Counted from the stretch's first letter, positions 29,765 through 38,047 are shown. The stretch is 64,000 nt of DNA from Bordetella sp. BOR01 (GCF_019218885.1 NZ_JAHUWT010000004.1:558001-622000); one strand, 5' to 3'. Program-made: numbers and translations. Notes: generated from the sequence alone by a model not told the origin.

Positions 29765-31744
29765 TTGCAGAACAACACCGCACGCGTTGCGCCGGTTACG
29801 TTCATCGGCTCGGCCATCATTGCGTTGGGGCTCATCATCTACGCGGTCATGGCGCCCGACTCGGCGGCCTCGCGCTTCGACGCCGTCAACACCTGGATCA
29901 TCAACGAAGCCGGCTGGTTCTACATGCTGTCGGTCGGCATCTTCGTCATCTTCCTGCTGGGCCTGGCCATGAGCCGGCTGGGCACCGTCAAGCTGGGCCC
30001 GGATGACTCGGTGCCCGACTACAAGTACGGTACCTGGGTCGCCATGCTGTTTAGCGCCGGCATGGGTATCGGCATCGTGTTCTACGGCGTGGCCGAGCCC
30101 ATCATGCACTTTTCGCAGCCGCCCGATGCCGCGCCGCGCTCGGTCGAAGCGGCCCGCGAAGCCATGGAGATCACCTTTTTCCACTGGGGCGTGCATGCCT
30201 GGGCCATCTATGCCGTGCTGGGCCTGGCCATGGCTTACTTCGGCTATCGGCGCGGCATGCCGCTGGCCATCCGCTCGGCCTTCCATCCCATCCTGGGCGA
30301 TCGGGTGTACGGCCCCATCGGCGATTTCATCGACATCTTCGCGGTAGTCGGCACGCTGGCCGGCCTGGCCACTTCGCTAGGCCTGGGCGTATCGCAATTG
30401 AACGCCAGCATGAGCTACCTGATGGGCGTGCCGCAAACGCTGGGTACGCAGCTCATCCTGATCGGCATCGTCACCATTCTTGCCACCATTACGGTCGCCA
30501 CGGGGCTGGACAACGGCATACGGCGGCTCAGCGAGTTCATCATCCTGGTATCCGTGGGGCTGATGCTGCTGATCCTGATCCTGGGCCCCACCCGCTTCCT
30601 GTTGCAGGCGTTCGTCGAGAATATCGGCCTTTACCTGCATGCCTTCGTCGCCCGCACCTTCCACATCAGTGCCTATGAACCCAATGACTGGATGGGCAAG
30701 TGGACGCTGTTCTACTGGGGCTGGTGGATATCCTGGTCGCCCTTCGTCGGGATGTTCATCGCGCGCATTTCGCGCGGGCGTACCATCCGCCAGTTCCTGG
30801 TGGGCGTGCTGTTCGCCCCGGCCGGCTTCAGCTTCATCTGGTTCACGGTCTTTGGCGACCTGGCGATCTGGCTGGATCAGAACGTGGCCGCCGGCGAGAT
30901 CTCGCGCACCGTTGCGGGCAACCTGCCGATCGCGCTGTTCACCGTGTTCGACTATCTGCCCTGGTCGGGCCTGCTGGCCTGGATTACCGGCCTGCTGGTG
31001 GCCGTGTACTTCGTGACGGCTTCCGACGCCGGGGCGCTGGTGGTGTCCATGATCACCTCGAAGGGGGATGAAGAGCCGCCGCTGTGGCTGCGCATCTTCT
31101 GGGCGCTGGCATGCGGCGGCGTGGCCGCCGGCCTGCTGCTTGCCGGCGGGCTCGAGGCAGTGCAGTCGGCCGCCGTCATCGCCGCCCTGCCGCTATCGGT
31201 CGTGATGGTGCTGATGTGCTACGGAATACTCAAGGGGTTGAACGACGAGGTCGTCATCAATCTGAGCCGCAGCCTGCCCACGGCGCCGCTGATCGCCTCT
31301 CAGGGCGGCCTGTCCTTGCGGCAACGCCTGCACAGCATCGTCAGCCATCCCACCAAGGCGCAGGCCAATGCCTTTATCGACCAGACCGTGATGCAGGCCT
31401 TCGAACAGGTGGCAACCGAACTGAAGAAGCGCGACATCGCCACCGAAGCCGTGCGTCTCGAAGATGGCGCGCAGCTTACGGTGCAGCATGGCGGTACCGC
31501 CGAGGACTTCATCTACGCCGTGCGGCTGGTCGGCCAACCCATACCCGCTTTCGCGCTCAGCGATGGCGCCCGGCGCGAAGGCGAGAAACGCCGCTACTAC
31601 CGCACCGAGGTCTTCCTGAACAAGGGCGGGCGCGGCTACGACATCCACGGTTATCACACCGATCAGGTCGTGGCCGACCTGGTCAATCACTACGACCGCT
31701 TCCGGCATTACCTGCATTCGCTGGAACCCGGCGCGCCCGGCTGA
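29765..31744 (+). CDS. BCCT family choline/betaine transporter, BetT-like
   Basis: 659 aa with 12 predicted transmembrane helices and a long cytoplasmic tail. BCCT signatures: GMGIGIVFYGVAEPIMHF and the WWISWSPFVGMFIARISRGR loop. The C-terminal 150 residues (HPTKAQANAFIDQTVMQAF... GYDIHGYHTDQVVADLVNHY) match the osmosensing tail of proton-driven BetT-type choline importers and not the short tail of OpuD/BetP proteins. The start is taken as TTG at 29765 because AGGGGGA lies 5 nt upstream; the ATG at 29684 would give a 27-residue basic extension with no Shine-Dalgarno. No bet oxidation genes are adjacent. Uptake of a compatible solute or its precursor fits the trehalose context. Confidence 0.85.
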   Translation: MQNNTARVAPVTFIGSAIIALGLIIYAVMAPDSAASRFDAVNTWIINEAGWFYMLSVGIFVIFLLGLAMSRLGTVKLGPDDSVPDYKYGTWVAMLFSAGMGIGIVFYGVAEPIMHFSQPPDAAPRSVEAAREAMEITFFHWGVHAWAIYAVLGLAMAYFGYRRGMPLAIRSAFHPILGDRVYGPIGDFIDIFAVVGTLAGLATSLGLGVSQLNASMSYLMGVPQTLGTQLILIGIVTILATITVATGLDNGIRRLSEFIILVSVGLMLLILILGPTRFLLQAFVENIGLYLHAFVARTFHISAYEPNDWMGKWTLFYWGWWISWSPFVGMFIARISRGRTIRQFLVGVLFAPAGFSFIWFTVFGDLAIWLDQNVAAGEISRTVAGNLPIALFTVFDYLPWSGLLAWITGLLVAVYFVTASDAGALVVSMITSKGDEEPPLWLRIFWALACGGVAAGLLLAGGLEAVQSAAVIAALPLSVVMVLMCYGILKGLNDEVVINLSRSLPTAPLIASQGGLSLRQRLHSIVSHPTKAQANAFIDQTVMQAFEQVATELKKRDIATEAVRLEDGAQLTVQHGGTAEDFIYAVRLVGQPIPAFALSDGARREGEKRRYYRTEVFLNKGGRGYDIHGYHTDQVVADLVNHYDRFRHYLHSLEPGAPG

Positions 31745-31755
31745 ACCGCGCCGCC

Positions 31756-31784
31756 TTGTGACGGGCGGGCGCAGGCACTACCAT
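31756..31784 (+). promoter_or_regulatory. Possible sigma-70 promoter of nfeD-slipin operon
   Basis: TTGTGA (31756-31761), 17-bp spacer, TACCAT (31779-31784). Located 45 nt before the nfeD start. No sigma-54 element is visible in this gap. Confidence 0.4.
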
Positions 31785-31828
31785 GGATGCAAGGGCACGC
31801 ACGCGGGCCCGCCTCCAGGAGCGCCGCA

Positions 31829-33268
31829 ATGCCGCATTCCAGGTTACGCCCCACGCCACGCGCCGGCCCCGTCCGCGGGTTGCTGTGCGCGGCGGCCTGG
31901 TTATGGCTGGCGGCCGCCGCCCTGGTGCTGGCGCCAGCCCAGGCCCCCTTGGCCGCGTCGGGCCAGCCTGCCCCTGTGGTCATGCTGCAACTGCAGGGCG
32001 CGGTCGGCCCCGCCACCACTGAATACCTGCGCCGCGGCCTGGCCGATGCCGATGCGCGGCGCGCAGCGGCCGTGATATTGCGCATCGATACTCCCGGCGG
32101 CCTGGCATCGTCCATGCGCGACATCGTACGCGCCATCATCGCCTCGCCGGTGCCCGTGATCGGCTACGTGGCCCCTGGCGGCGCGCAGGCGGCCAGCGCG
32201 GGCACCTACATTCTCTATGCCTGCCATGTGGCTGCCATGGCCCCCGGCACCAACCTCGGTGCCGCCACGCCGGTGCAGATGGGCGGCGGGGGCCAGGCTG
32301 ACGACAACAAGCAGCACAAGCCGGGCGAGCGCGCCGACGACCAGCCAGAGCCCCCCTCCCGCCCCGATGCGCACGAGCGCAAGGCCGTCAATGATGCCGC
32401 GGCATTCATTCGCAGCCTGGCCGAACTGCGTGGCCGCAATGTCGAATGGGCCGAGGAAGCGGTACGCGGCGCGGCCAGCCTGGCCGCGCGCGAGGCCCAG
32501 CAGCAGAAAGTGATCGACCTGGTGGCCAGCGACACGCAAGACCTGCTGAACCAGGCCCATGGCCGCGAAGTACGGGCCAATGCCTCGATCATCACACTGG
32601 CCACGCGCGACGCGTCCGTGATCGAACTGCAGCCCGACTGGCGTACCCGCGTGCTGGCCGTCATCACCGATCCCAACATCGCCTATATCCTGCTGCTGCT
32701 GGGCATCTACGGCATCTTGTTCGAGATGATGAATCCAGGCGCCATATTGCCGGGAGCGCTTGGCGCCGTGGCCTTGGTCACCGCCCTGTTCGCCTTGAAC
32801 ATGCTGCCCGTCAGCTACGCGGGGCTGGGCCTGGTGCTGCTGGGCATCGCGCTCATGGCAGCCGAGGCATTCACGCCCACGCTGGGCCTGCTGGGCGCCG
32901 CCGGCGTGGCGCTGTTCGCCTTTGGGTCGCTGTTCCTGTACGACACGCAGGCCGCCGACTTTTCTCTGTCCGTACCGTTGGTCATCGGGGCGGCGGCCGC
33001 CAGCGCCCTGCTGCTGTTCCTGATCTTTTTCACGGCGCTGCGCGCCCAGCGCCGGCGTGTGGTTTCCGGCGACAGCACCCAGGCTGGCCAGCCGGTCGAA
33101 GTGCTGTCCTGGCATGGCCACAGCGGACTGGTGCGGGCCGGCGGCGAGACATGGCAGGCGCGCTCGGAAGCGCCCCTGGCGCCCGGCCAACAGGCGGTTA
33201 TCGAATCGCGCAAGGGCCTGGTGCTGGTCGTACGCGGCCCGGCCCCAAAACAGGAGAAACCCGCATGA
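31829..33268 (+). CDS. NfeD1b-type membrane serine protease (ClpP-class) with NfeD domain
   Basis: 479 aa. Signal peptide or first TM at about residues 14-40, then a ClpP-like domain with [18 protein letters not shown] and catalytic S123 in [12 protein letters not shown], a charged linker (about 155-180), four or so transmembrane helices from about residue 285 and a C-terminal OB-fold NfeD domain ([23 protein letters not shown]). Family members cleave the C-terminal region of the partner stomatin/slipin in archaea. AGGAG lies 8 nt before the ATG at 31829. The stop overlaps the slipin start (ATGA), the standard NfeD-slipin operon. Confidence 0.88.
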   Translation: MPHSRLRPTPRAGPVRGLLCAAAWLWLAAAALVLAPAQAPLAASGQPAPVVMLQLQGAVGPATTEYLRRGLADADARRAAAVILRIDTPGGLASSMRDIVRAIIASPVPVIGYVAPGGAQAASAGTYILYACHVAAMAPGTNLGAATPVQMGGGGQADDNKQHKPGERADDQPEPPSRPDAHERKAVNDAAAFIRSLAELRGRNVEWAEEAVRGAASLAAREAQQQKVIDLVASDTQDLLNQAHGREVRANASIITLATRDASVIELQPDWRTRVLAVITDPNIAYILLLLGIYGILFEMMNPGAILPGALGAVALVTALFALNMLPVSYAGLGLVLLGIALMAAEAFTPTLGLLGAAGVALFAFGSLFLYDTQAADFSLSVPLVIGAAAASALLLFLIFFTALRAQRRRVVSGDSTQAGQPVEVLSWHGHSGLVRAGGETWQARSEAPLAPGQQAVIESRKGLVLVVRGPAPKQEKPA

Positions 33269-34017
33269 CCTTGATCGCTTATCTCATCGCCGCGGCACTA
33301 TTGGTGCTGCTGCTTGTTTCCATGATCCGCGTGCTGCGCGAATACGAGCGGGGGGTCGTGTTCACCCTGGGACGCTTCACCGGCGTGAAGGGGCCGGGGT
33401 TGATCGTCCTGATTCCCCTCGTGCAGCAGATGGTACGGGTCGAATTGCGTACGGTGGTGCTGGATATTCCCACGCAGGACATCATCTCGCGTGACAACGT
33501 GTCGGTAAAAGTCAATGCGGTGCTGTATTTCCGGGTCGTGGATGCCGACCGCGCGGTGATCCAGGTCGAGCATTACATGGACGCCACCAGCCAACTGGCC
33601 CAGACCACGCTGCGCTCGGTACTGGGCAAGCACGACCTGGACGAGGTGCTGTCCGAACGCGACAAGCTCAACGCCGACCTGCAGGAAATCCTGGACCGCC
33701 AGACCGAAGACTGGGGCATCAAGGTAGCCACCGTCGAGATCAAGCATGTGGACATCGACGAAAGCATGGTGCGTGCCATCGCCCGCCAGGCCGAAGCCGA
33801 GCGCAACCGCCGCGCGCGCATCATCAACGCCGAAGGCGAACAGCAGGCCGCCGAGAAATTGGTCGAGGCTGCGCGCACGCTGGCCACCACGCCCGAGGCG
33901 ATGCAACTGCGTTATCTGTCCACCCTGTATGACATCGCCGGCGACAAGAGCTCGACCATCGTGTTCCCCGTGCCCGTCGACCTGCTGCGGCGCCTGTTCG
34001 ATCGGCCCGGCAACTGA
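33265..34017 (+). CDS. Slipin (stomatin/prohibitin-like SPFH membrane protein)
   Basis: 250 aa. One N-terminal transmembrane segment ([19 protein letters not shown]), then the SPFH domain beginning [21 protein letters not shown] and an alpha-helical C-terminus rich in Ala/Glu/Arg ([19 protein letters not shown]) that oligomerises. It forms membrane microdomain scaffolds; NfeD encoded immediately upstream with a 4-nt overlap is its usual partner protease. The C-terminal hydrophobic motif [16 protein letters not shown] resembles the site cleaved by NfeD in archaeal homologues. Confidence 0.92.
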   Translation: MTLIAYLIAAALLVLLLVSMIRVLREYERGVVFTLGRFTGVKGPGLIVLIPLVQQMVRVELRTVVLDIPTQDIISRDNVSVKVNAVLYFRVVDADRAVIQVEHYMDATSQLAQTTLRSVLGKHDLDEVLSERDKLNADLQEILDRQTEDWGIKVATVEIKHVDIDESMVRAIARQAEAERNRRARIINAEGEQQAAEKLVEAARTLATTPEAMQLRYLSTLYDIAGDKSSTIVFPVPVDLLRRLFDRPGN

Positions 34018-34034
34018 GGCTGGACGCGGTCGGC

Positions 34035-34592
34035 CTACCCCGCGTGCCCGGCAGCCCGGGCCGTCTCGGGCCACTGGGCGGCTTGCAGCAGCCGGGCCTG
34101 GTGCAGATGCTGCTGCAGCATCGGTACCACGCTGGCGGCGTAAGCCTGGATTTCCGGGTCCTTGCTGTCGCGCACTGCCTGCTTGAACAGCGCCAGCACG
34201 GCCGCCTGGCCATCCACCGCCACCTTCTCCAGGTATAGCGCATCGAAGGCGCCGGACGGCACCTGCTGCAATTCACCCAGCACGGCATGCTGCTCTGCGC
34301 CAATCGCGCCGGGTACGGCGCGCGACTTGGCCGCGGCAAGCGCCATGAGCCGCGCGCGGGCCTCTGCATGGTCGCGCATCACGGCTTGCGCATAAGTCCG
34401 CACTTCATCGCGCGAAGCCCGCTGCAGGGCCAGGTCCCCCGATCTCAGTTCGAACAAGCCCGCCCGTGTTGCGGCTTCCATGAACAGCCGGTCTGCGTGC
34501 CCGAGTGCGGCCGACGATGCATATGCCTGTATGCCCAGAATAATGGCCGCGGCAGCGGCGGCCGTGCTGCCTGCCATTTTCCATGGATTCAT
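34035..34592 (-). CDS. DUF4142 domain exported protein
   Basis: 185 aa. Hydrophobic N-terminal segment (MAGSTAAAAAAIILGIQAYASSA) acting as a signal peptide or anchor, followed by a four-helix ferritin-like DUF4142 domain (ADRLFMEAATRAGLFELRSGDLALQRA..., MRDHAEARARLMALAAAK). The function of the family is unknown; genes of this family are frequent in stress or envelope loci. ATG at 34592 is preceded by AGGGGG at good spacing. Convergent with slipin (17 nt gap). A sigma-54-type promoter lies at 34639-34653 on the same strand. Confidence 0.8.
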   Translation of the reverse strand: MNPWKMAGSTAAAAAAIILGIQAYASSAALGHADRLFMEAATRAGLFELRSGDLALQRASRDEVRTYAQAVMRDHAEARARLMALAAAKSRAVPGAIGAEQHAVLGELQQVPSGAFDALYLEKVAVDGQAAVLALFKQAVRDSKDPEIQAYAASVVPMLQQHLHQARLLQAAQWPETARAAGHAG

Positions 34593-34638
34593 GTCGGCCC
34601 CCTTGGGGATACCCGCTGCTTGCGGGCTGGGCAGTCCC

Positions 34639-34653
34639 AGCAACCGGCATGCC
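34639..34653 (-). promoter_or_regulatory. Sigma-54 (-24/-12) promoter of the DUF4142 gene
   Basis: On the minus strand GGCATG (34653-34648), four bases, TTGC (34643-34640), T. Predicted +1 near 34628, 36 nt before the ATG at 34592. Confidence 0.7.
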
Positions 34654-34717
34654 CGCCAGGCCGGCGGCACGCCAGGCGACCCGGCAGCCCAGGCTGGTCA
34701 GGCCAAACCAGGTCAGG

Positions 34718-34945
34718 TCAGGAGCGGTTGTCCACGGGCGGCGCCCCGGGGGTCTGCCGCCCCGGGTCGCGAACGTCCTCGGCATCCACGCCCGGCGGAA
34801 TACGGACCTTGGCGCCGGCACGATTGGGATCGGCGGGCCGGTCACTCAGGGTGCGGTCGGTATCGCGCCGCCGCATGCGTTCGTCTTCTTGTTCGCGGCG
34901 GTCGCGCGGGGGTTGGTCGGTCGAGGGCTTATCGGCATTCGGCAT
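34718..34945 (-). CDS. Small hydrophilic, probably disordered protein (75 aa), unknown function
   Basis: 75 aa, dominated by Arg, Asp, Pro, Glu and Ser, with no hydrophobic core, Cys or recognised domain (begins MPNADKPSTDQPPRDRREQE; contains KVRIPPGVDAEDVRDP). GGAG lies 9 nt before the ATG at 34945, and a sigma-54-like promoter sits 26 nt of leader upstream, which supports it as a real gene. The composition resembles hydrophilins, small disordered proteins linked to water-deficit tolerance, but that is an inference from composition only. Divergent from the acidic small-protein gene at 35064. Confidence 0.6.
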   Translation of the reverse strand: MPNADKPSTDQPPRDRREQEDERMRRRDTDRTLSDRPADPNRAGAKVRIPPGVDAEDVRDPGRQTPGAPPVDNRS

Positions 34946-34981
34946 GGTGCGGCTCCAGAAAAAAGAAACGCCCACGCCCGC

Positions 34982-34996
34982 CGCAATTGGCGTTCC
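34982..34996 (-). promoter_or_regulatory. Sigma-54-like promoter of the small hydrophilic protein gene
   Basis: Minus strand GGAACG (34996-34991), four bases, TTGC (34986-34983), G. One change from the GGCACG form. Predicted +1 near 34971, 26 nt before the ATG at 34945. Confidence 0.5.
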
Positions 34997-35002
34997 CGGC
35001 CG

Positions 35003-35017
35003 GGCACGCGGTTTGCA
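35003..35017 (+). promoter_or_regulatory. Sigma-54 (-24/-12) promoter of the small acidic protein gene
   Basis: GGCACG (35003-35008), four bases, TTGC (35013-35016), A. Full consensus core. Predicted +1 near 35028, 36 nt before the ATG at 35064. Its -24 element is 6 bp from the divergent -24 element at 34996. Confidence 0.75.
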
Positions 35018-35063
35018 GTGCAGCCGGGGCGCCATGTGGCGCACCTGTCAACGGGAGTACATC

Positions 35064-35348
35064 ATGGTTCTGGCCCTATTCCGTGTTTCGCCCTTTTCCT
35101 TCCATGCTGCGCCGCGTCAGCCTGGCCTGGGCCCCAGCGACTCGTCGGATTCAGGCAGCGATTTGCCTGGCACGGCGGGAGAACACGACACCGATTCGCA
35201 AGGCACGGGCGAACGGGAAAGCGTAGAACCCTCGCTCGAGGACGATACCGGCACCGACATCGAGGCGGACCGCGTGGTCGACGAAGACGAAGCTGGCCTG
35301 GCGCATTCGCGTCCCGATCCTGTGCGTAACGGCGGCAAACCCGACTAG
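35064..35348 (+). CDS. Small acidic Ser/Asp/Gly-rich protein (94 aa), unknown function
   Basis: 94 aa. A short N-terminal segment (MVLALFRVSPFSFHAAPRQPG) precedes a strongly acidic, low-complexity region rich in Ser, Asp, Glu, Gly and Thr (PSDSSDSGSDLPG, EDDTGTDIEADRVVDEDEAG), most likely disordered. No known domain recognised. GGGAG lies 6 nt upstream of the ATG at 35064, and a consensus sigma-54 promoter precedes it. It is followed by the DUF421 gene after 45 nt, probably in one transcript. Oppositely charged in character to the basic, disordered small protein encoded divergently. Confidence 0.6.
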   Translation: MVLALFRVSPFSFHAAPRQPGLGPSDSSDSGSDLPGTAGEHDTDSQGTGERESVEPSLEDDTGTDIEADRVVDEDEAGLAHSRPDPVRNGGKPD

Positions 35349-35393
35349 GCGCGGCTGGGCGCCTGCATTGTTCTTCGTCTAGGGAGACCGGCC

Positions 35394-35888
35394 ATGGATG
35401 TCGATTGGCCAGAGCTATTCCGGCTGACTGTGCCACCGCTGGAATTGATCGTGCGCGGCTCGGTCATGTACTGGTTCATTCTGATTTTGCTGCGCGTGGC
35501 CGGCCGGCGCGATGTCGGGTCGCTGGGCATAGCCGACATGCTGGTGCTGGTCCTGATCGCCGACGCCGCCCAGAACGGCATGGCGGGCCAATACGAGTCG
35601 ATTACCGACGGTGCCATCCTGACTGCCACCATCGTGGGCTGGGTGGCCTTGATCGACCGCTTGACCTATTTCATGCCCTGGCTGGGGCGCCTGCTGGAAG
35701 CCGACAAGGTTTGCCTGGTTCGGGACGGCCGGATGATTCGACGCAGCATGCGGCAAGAGTACATTACGCCCGAAGAACTGATGAGCGAACTGCGGCAACA
35801 CGGCGTCGAAGACCTATCGAACATTCGCCGGGCCTACATGGAGCCCGACGGCAACATCAGCGTGCTGAAACGGCCCGCCGCCAACTGA
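35394..35888 (+). CDS. DUF421 membrane protein (YetF/YcaP-like)
   Basis: 164 aa, three N-terminal transmembrane helices (PPLELIVRGSVMYWFILILLRVAGRRDVGSLGIADMLVLVLIADAAQNGM and a third around residue 75-90), then the cytoplasmic DUF421 domain (LLEADKVCLVRDGRMIRRSMRQEYITPEELMSELRQHGVED). DUF421 proteins of the YetF type are membrane proteins of undetermined function, some linked to spore or stress physiology. AGGGAGA precedes the ATG at 35394. Likely co-transcribed with the small acidic-protein gene. Confidence 0.85.
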   Translation: MDVDWPELFRLTVPPLELIVRGSVMYWFILILLRVAGRRDVGSLGIADMLVLVLIADAAQNGMAGQYESITDGAILTATIVGWVALIDRLTYFMPWLGRLLEADKVCLVRDGRMIRRSMRQEYITPEELMSELRQHGVEDLSNIRRAYMEPDGNISVLKRPAAN

Positions 35889-35958
35889 CGACACAAGCGG
35901 TATGCCGTCTGTGCGGCCCGCTTTCCTCTGGCCGGCGTACCAAGCGGCTTCCCTGCAC

Positions 35959-35980
35959 TTCTTACACAACACCGTAAGAA
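35959..35980. promoter_or_regulatory. 22-bp dyad upstream of rpoN promoter, candidate enhancer (activator) site
   Basis: TTCTTAC (35959-35965), 8-nt spacer, GTAAGAA (35974-35980): perfect 7-bp arms. Centre is about 87 bp upstream of the predicted +1 (36056), a usual distance for enhancer-binding protein sites. Only isolated GTAAG half-sites were seen elsewhere. Confidence 0.45.
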
Positions 35981-36030
35981 ACGACTGCGCACGGCATGTC
36001 GAAGGCCTTGCTTCCCTATGGCACAGAGTT

Positions 36031-36045
36031 GGCACGGTTCTTGCA
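36031..36045 (+). promoter_or_regulatory. Sigma-54 (-24/-12) promoter of the rpoN gene
   Basis: TT then GGCACG (36031-36036), GTTC, TTGC (36041-36044), AT. This matches the sigma-54 consensus at every defined position. Predicted +1 near 36056, 53 nt upstream of the TTG start at 36109. A degenerate second -24-like TGGCAC sits at 36019-36024. Confidence 0.85.
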
Positions 36046-36108
36046 TGATTTCTTTCTGCATAGACAGCAAGTGCCTATTGCACGCCTGCAGCCTGAAAGG
36101 AGACGACT

Positions 36109-37539
36109 TTGATCCACGCAGTCCATGAGTTGCGCCTGCACCAGCACACCGCGCTAACCCCCCGCCTGCAGCAATCGGTCAAGCTGCTGCAGATGTCGGC
36201 CCTGGAATTCAACCAGGAAGTGCGCCAGGCGCTGGTTGAAAACCCGTTCCTGGAAGAAGACGAGGAAGTCGCCGCGGCGTCGCCCCACACCCATGACGGC
36301 GCCAATGCGGATAGCACTGCCGAACAGGCCCCCGCGGTGACGCCGCCGGCTTCGTCTGGCGAAGGCGGCAATATGCCGGAGTACTCCGGAGACTATCCGT
36401 CCTCGCGGCGCACCCATGACGGCGCGCCGATGGATATGGGCCAATGGGTAGGAGCATCGGTATCGCTGCACGAACGCCTGGACCAGGAACTGCGCACTTA
36501 TCGCCTGTCGCCGCGCGACCGGCTGCTGGCGCAATACATCGTGCAAGCCCTGGATGAAGACGGCTACTTGCGCCAGCCGCTGCAAGAGCTGGCCGACAAT
36601 TCCGTATTCGGCGCGCCTCCCGATGAAAGCGAGTGGCGTGCTGCGCTGTGCCTGGTTCAGCAACTCGACGTGCCTGGCCTGGGCGCGCGCGACTTGCGCG
36701 AATGCCTGACGTTGCAGCTTCAGGTACTGGACACCCAACGAGCCGGCGTGGCCCTGGCGCGCCGCATCGTCGAGCAGCACCTGGACATCATGGCACGGCA
36801 CGACTACGAAGCCTTGCAACGGGCCATGGGCTGCAGCGAGACTGAGCTGCGGCAGGCGTGCGACGTGGTGCGTTCGCTCGATCCGAGGCCCGGCCGGCGC
36901 TATGACCAGGCACCGCCCGCCTACATCGTGCCCGACGTCATCGTGCGCAAGGAAAGCGGCCAATGGCGCGTGCACTGCAACCGCGGCGCCGTGCCCCAGC
37001 CGCGCCTGCATCGCGTCTATGCCGACCTGTTCCGCACCACCCGCTATCGCGACCGCGGCCCGATGGCGCAAGAACTACAGGAAGCCCGCTGGCTGGTACG
37101 CAATGTCGAACAACGCTACAGCACCATCCAGCGCGTGGCCGAGGCCATCGTGCGCATGCAGCACATGTTCTTCGAATACGGCCCGGTGGCGCTGCGCCCG
37201 TTGATGCTGCGGGAAGTGTCGGCCGAACTCGACATTCACGAATCGACCGTGTCCCGAGCCACTGCCAACAAGTACATGGCCACGCCCATGGGTATCCTGG
37301 AATTCAAGTACTTCTTCTCGCGCGAACTGGCCACCGACACCGGCGGCTCGTGCTCGGCCGGCGCCGTGCGCGCCCTGATCGGCGAACTGATCGACAACGA
37401 AGATCCCCGCATGCCGCTGTCCGACGTGGCGCTGGCCAGCAAACTGGCGTCCGACGGCATCGTGGTGGCGCGCCGTACGGTGTCGAAGTACCGTGCCCAG
37501 ATCAAGCGGCCGTCAGCCGAAATGCGGCGGCAATACTGA
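36109..37539 (+). CDS. rpoN: RNA polymerase sigma-54 factor RpoN (probable second copy)
   Basis: 476 aa sigma-54. Region I (residues 1-50) has LRLHQHTALTPRLQQSVKLLQMSALEFNQEV, the activator-responsive Gln/Leu-rich helix; region II is a short acidic linker (LEEDEEVAAAS... to about residue 105); region III holds the core-binding and HTH domains (ESTVSRATANKYM) and ends in the RpoN box ARRTVSKYR (454-462), in which Ser replaces the usual Ala. The start is TTG at 36109 with AAGGAG 6 nt upstream. It lacks the lptA/lptB, hpf and ptsN neighbours of the housekeeping rpoN locus, so a paralogue is likely. It carries its own sigma-54 promoter, implying positive autoregulation or dependence on another RpoN. 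Confidence 0.93.
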   Translation: MIHAVHELRLHQHTALTPRLQQSVKLLQMSALEFNQEVRQALVENPFLEEDEEVAAASPHTHDGANADSTAEQAPAVTPPASSGEGGNMPEYSGDYPSSRRTHDGAPMDMGQWVGASVSLHERLDQELRTYRLSPRDRLLAQYIVQALDEDGYLRQPLQELADNSVFGAPPDESEWRAALCLVQQLDVPGLGARDLRECLTLQLQVLDTQRAGVALARRIVEQHLDIMARHDYEALQRAMGCSETELRQACDVVRSLDPRPGRRYDQAPPAYIVPDVIVRKESGQWRVHCNRGAVPQPRLHRVYADLFRTTRYRDRGPMAQELQEARWLVRNVEQRYSTIQRVAEAIVRMQHMFFEYGPVALRPLMLREVSAELDIHESTVSRATANKYMATPMGILEFKYFFSRELATDTGGSCSAGAVRALIGELIDNEDPRMPLSDVALASKLASDGIVVARRTVSKYRAQIKRPSAEMRRQY

Positions 37540-37566
37540 CCTGCGCCTGTCCGTCCAAGCAGCAAT

Positions 37567-37588
37567 AGCGGCGCCCGCGGGCGCCGCT
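37567..37588. terminator. GC-rich hairpin between convergent rpoN and 37612 gene
   Basis: AGCGGCGCCC (37567-37576), GC loop, GGGCGCCGCT (37579-37588): perfect 10-bp arms. There is no T-tract. Position between two convergent genes suggests a bidirectional transcription stop. Confidence 0.55.
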
Positions 37589-37611
37589 GCCGCTATCGCG
37601 CTACCGTTGCG

Positions 37612-37998
37612 CTACTTGCTGCCGCCGGTATTGGGCATCTTCGGATCCGAGGTGCCCGGCTCCTGGCGGTTCGGCACCTGGTTCTGGTCCGTAGGCATGC
37701 CGGTCTGGCTGCCGGGCGCACCCGACTGATCGCCAGTGGTGCCGGTATCCATGTGGCCTTGGGAACCTGAACCCATCGAGCCCTGGCTACGGTGCGCAGG
37801 GTCGGTTTCGCCGGCCGGCGGCACTTGACCGGGAGGCACCGGTGTGTTGGGCGGCACGGCAGACCCGTCATTCGGTGTCGTCGATGGCGACGTGCTCGAT
37901 GGGTTGCCGGTGTCGGGCGTGGACTGCGCGTATGCGCCTCCCGCCATGCCGCCCATCAGGGCCATGGCCGCGGCCAAGGAAAGTAGTTCACGCTTCAT
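37612..37998 (-). CDS. Secreted Pro/Ser/Thr/Gly-rich low-complexity protein (128 aa)
   Basis: 128 aa. Clear signal peptide (MKRELLSLAAAMALMGGMAGGAYA, predicted cut after AYA) followed by a low-complexity chain rich in Pro, Ser, Thr, Gly, Asn and Gln (TPDTGNPSSTSPSTTPNDG, QGSMGSGSQGHMDTGTTGD) with no hydrophobic core or Cys; it is expected to be an unfolded periplasmic or secreted protein. TTGGAGA lies 6 nt before the ATG at 37998. Divergent from the BON lipoprotein, each with its own sigma-54-type promoter. Function unknown. Confidence 0.75.
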   Translation of the reverse strand: MKRELLSLAAAMALMGGMAGGAYAQSTPDTGNPSSTSPSTTPNDGSAVPPNTPVPPGQVPPAGETDPAHRSQGSMGSGSQGHMDTGTTGDQSGAPGSQTGMPTDQNQVPNRQEPGTSDPKMPNTGGSK

Positions 37999-38032
37999 GT
38001 GAGTCTCCAAACGGTGTAAGAGCAGGTGGTAC

Positions 38033-38047
38033 CGCAAGCTCCATGCC
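38033..38047 (-). promoter_or_regulatory. Sigma-54 (-24/-12) promoter of the secreted Pro-rich protein gene
   Basis: Minus strand GGCATG (38047-38042), GAGC, TTGC (38037-38034), G. Predicted +1 near 38022, 24 nt before the ATG at 37998. Confidence 0.65.

Noticed and set aside
35349-35393. GGCGCC-N4-TTGT before the DUF421 gene as a tenth sigma-54 site
   Set aside because: Lacks the invariant TTGC; the gene is more simply co-transcribed from the promoter at 35003.
36019-36035. Second overlapping -24/-12 site just upstream of the rpoN promoter (TGGCAC...TGGC)
   Set aside because: The -12 part reads TGGC instead of TTGC; it may only be a decoy of the real site at 36031.
38016-38022. GTAAGAG near the secreted Pro-rich gene as a second copy of the rpoN-upstream dyad
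   Set aside because: Only a half-site with no partner arm at the right spacing, and it lies at the transcription start and not upstream.
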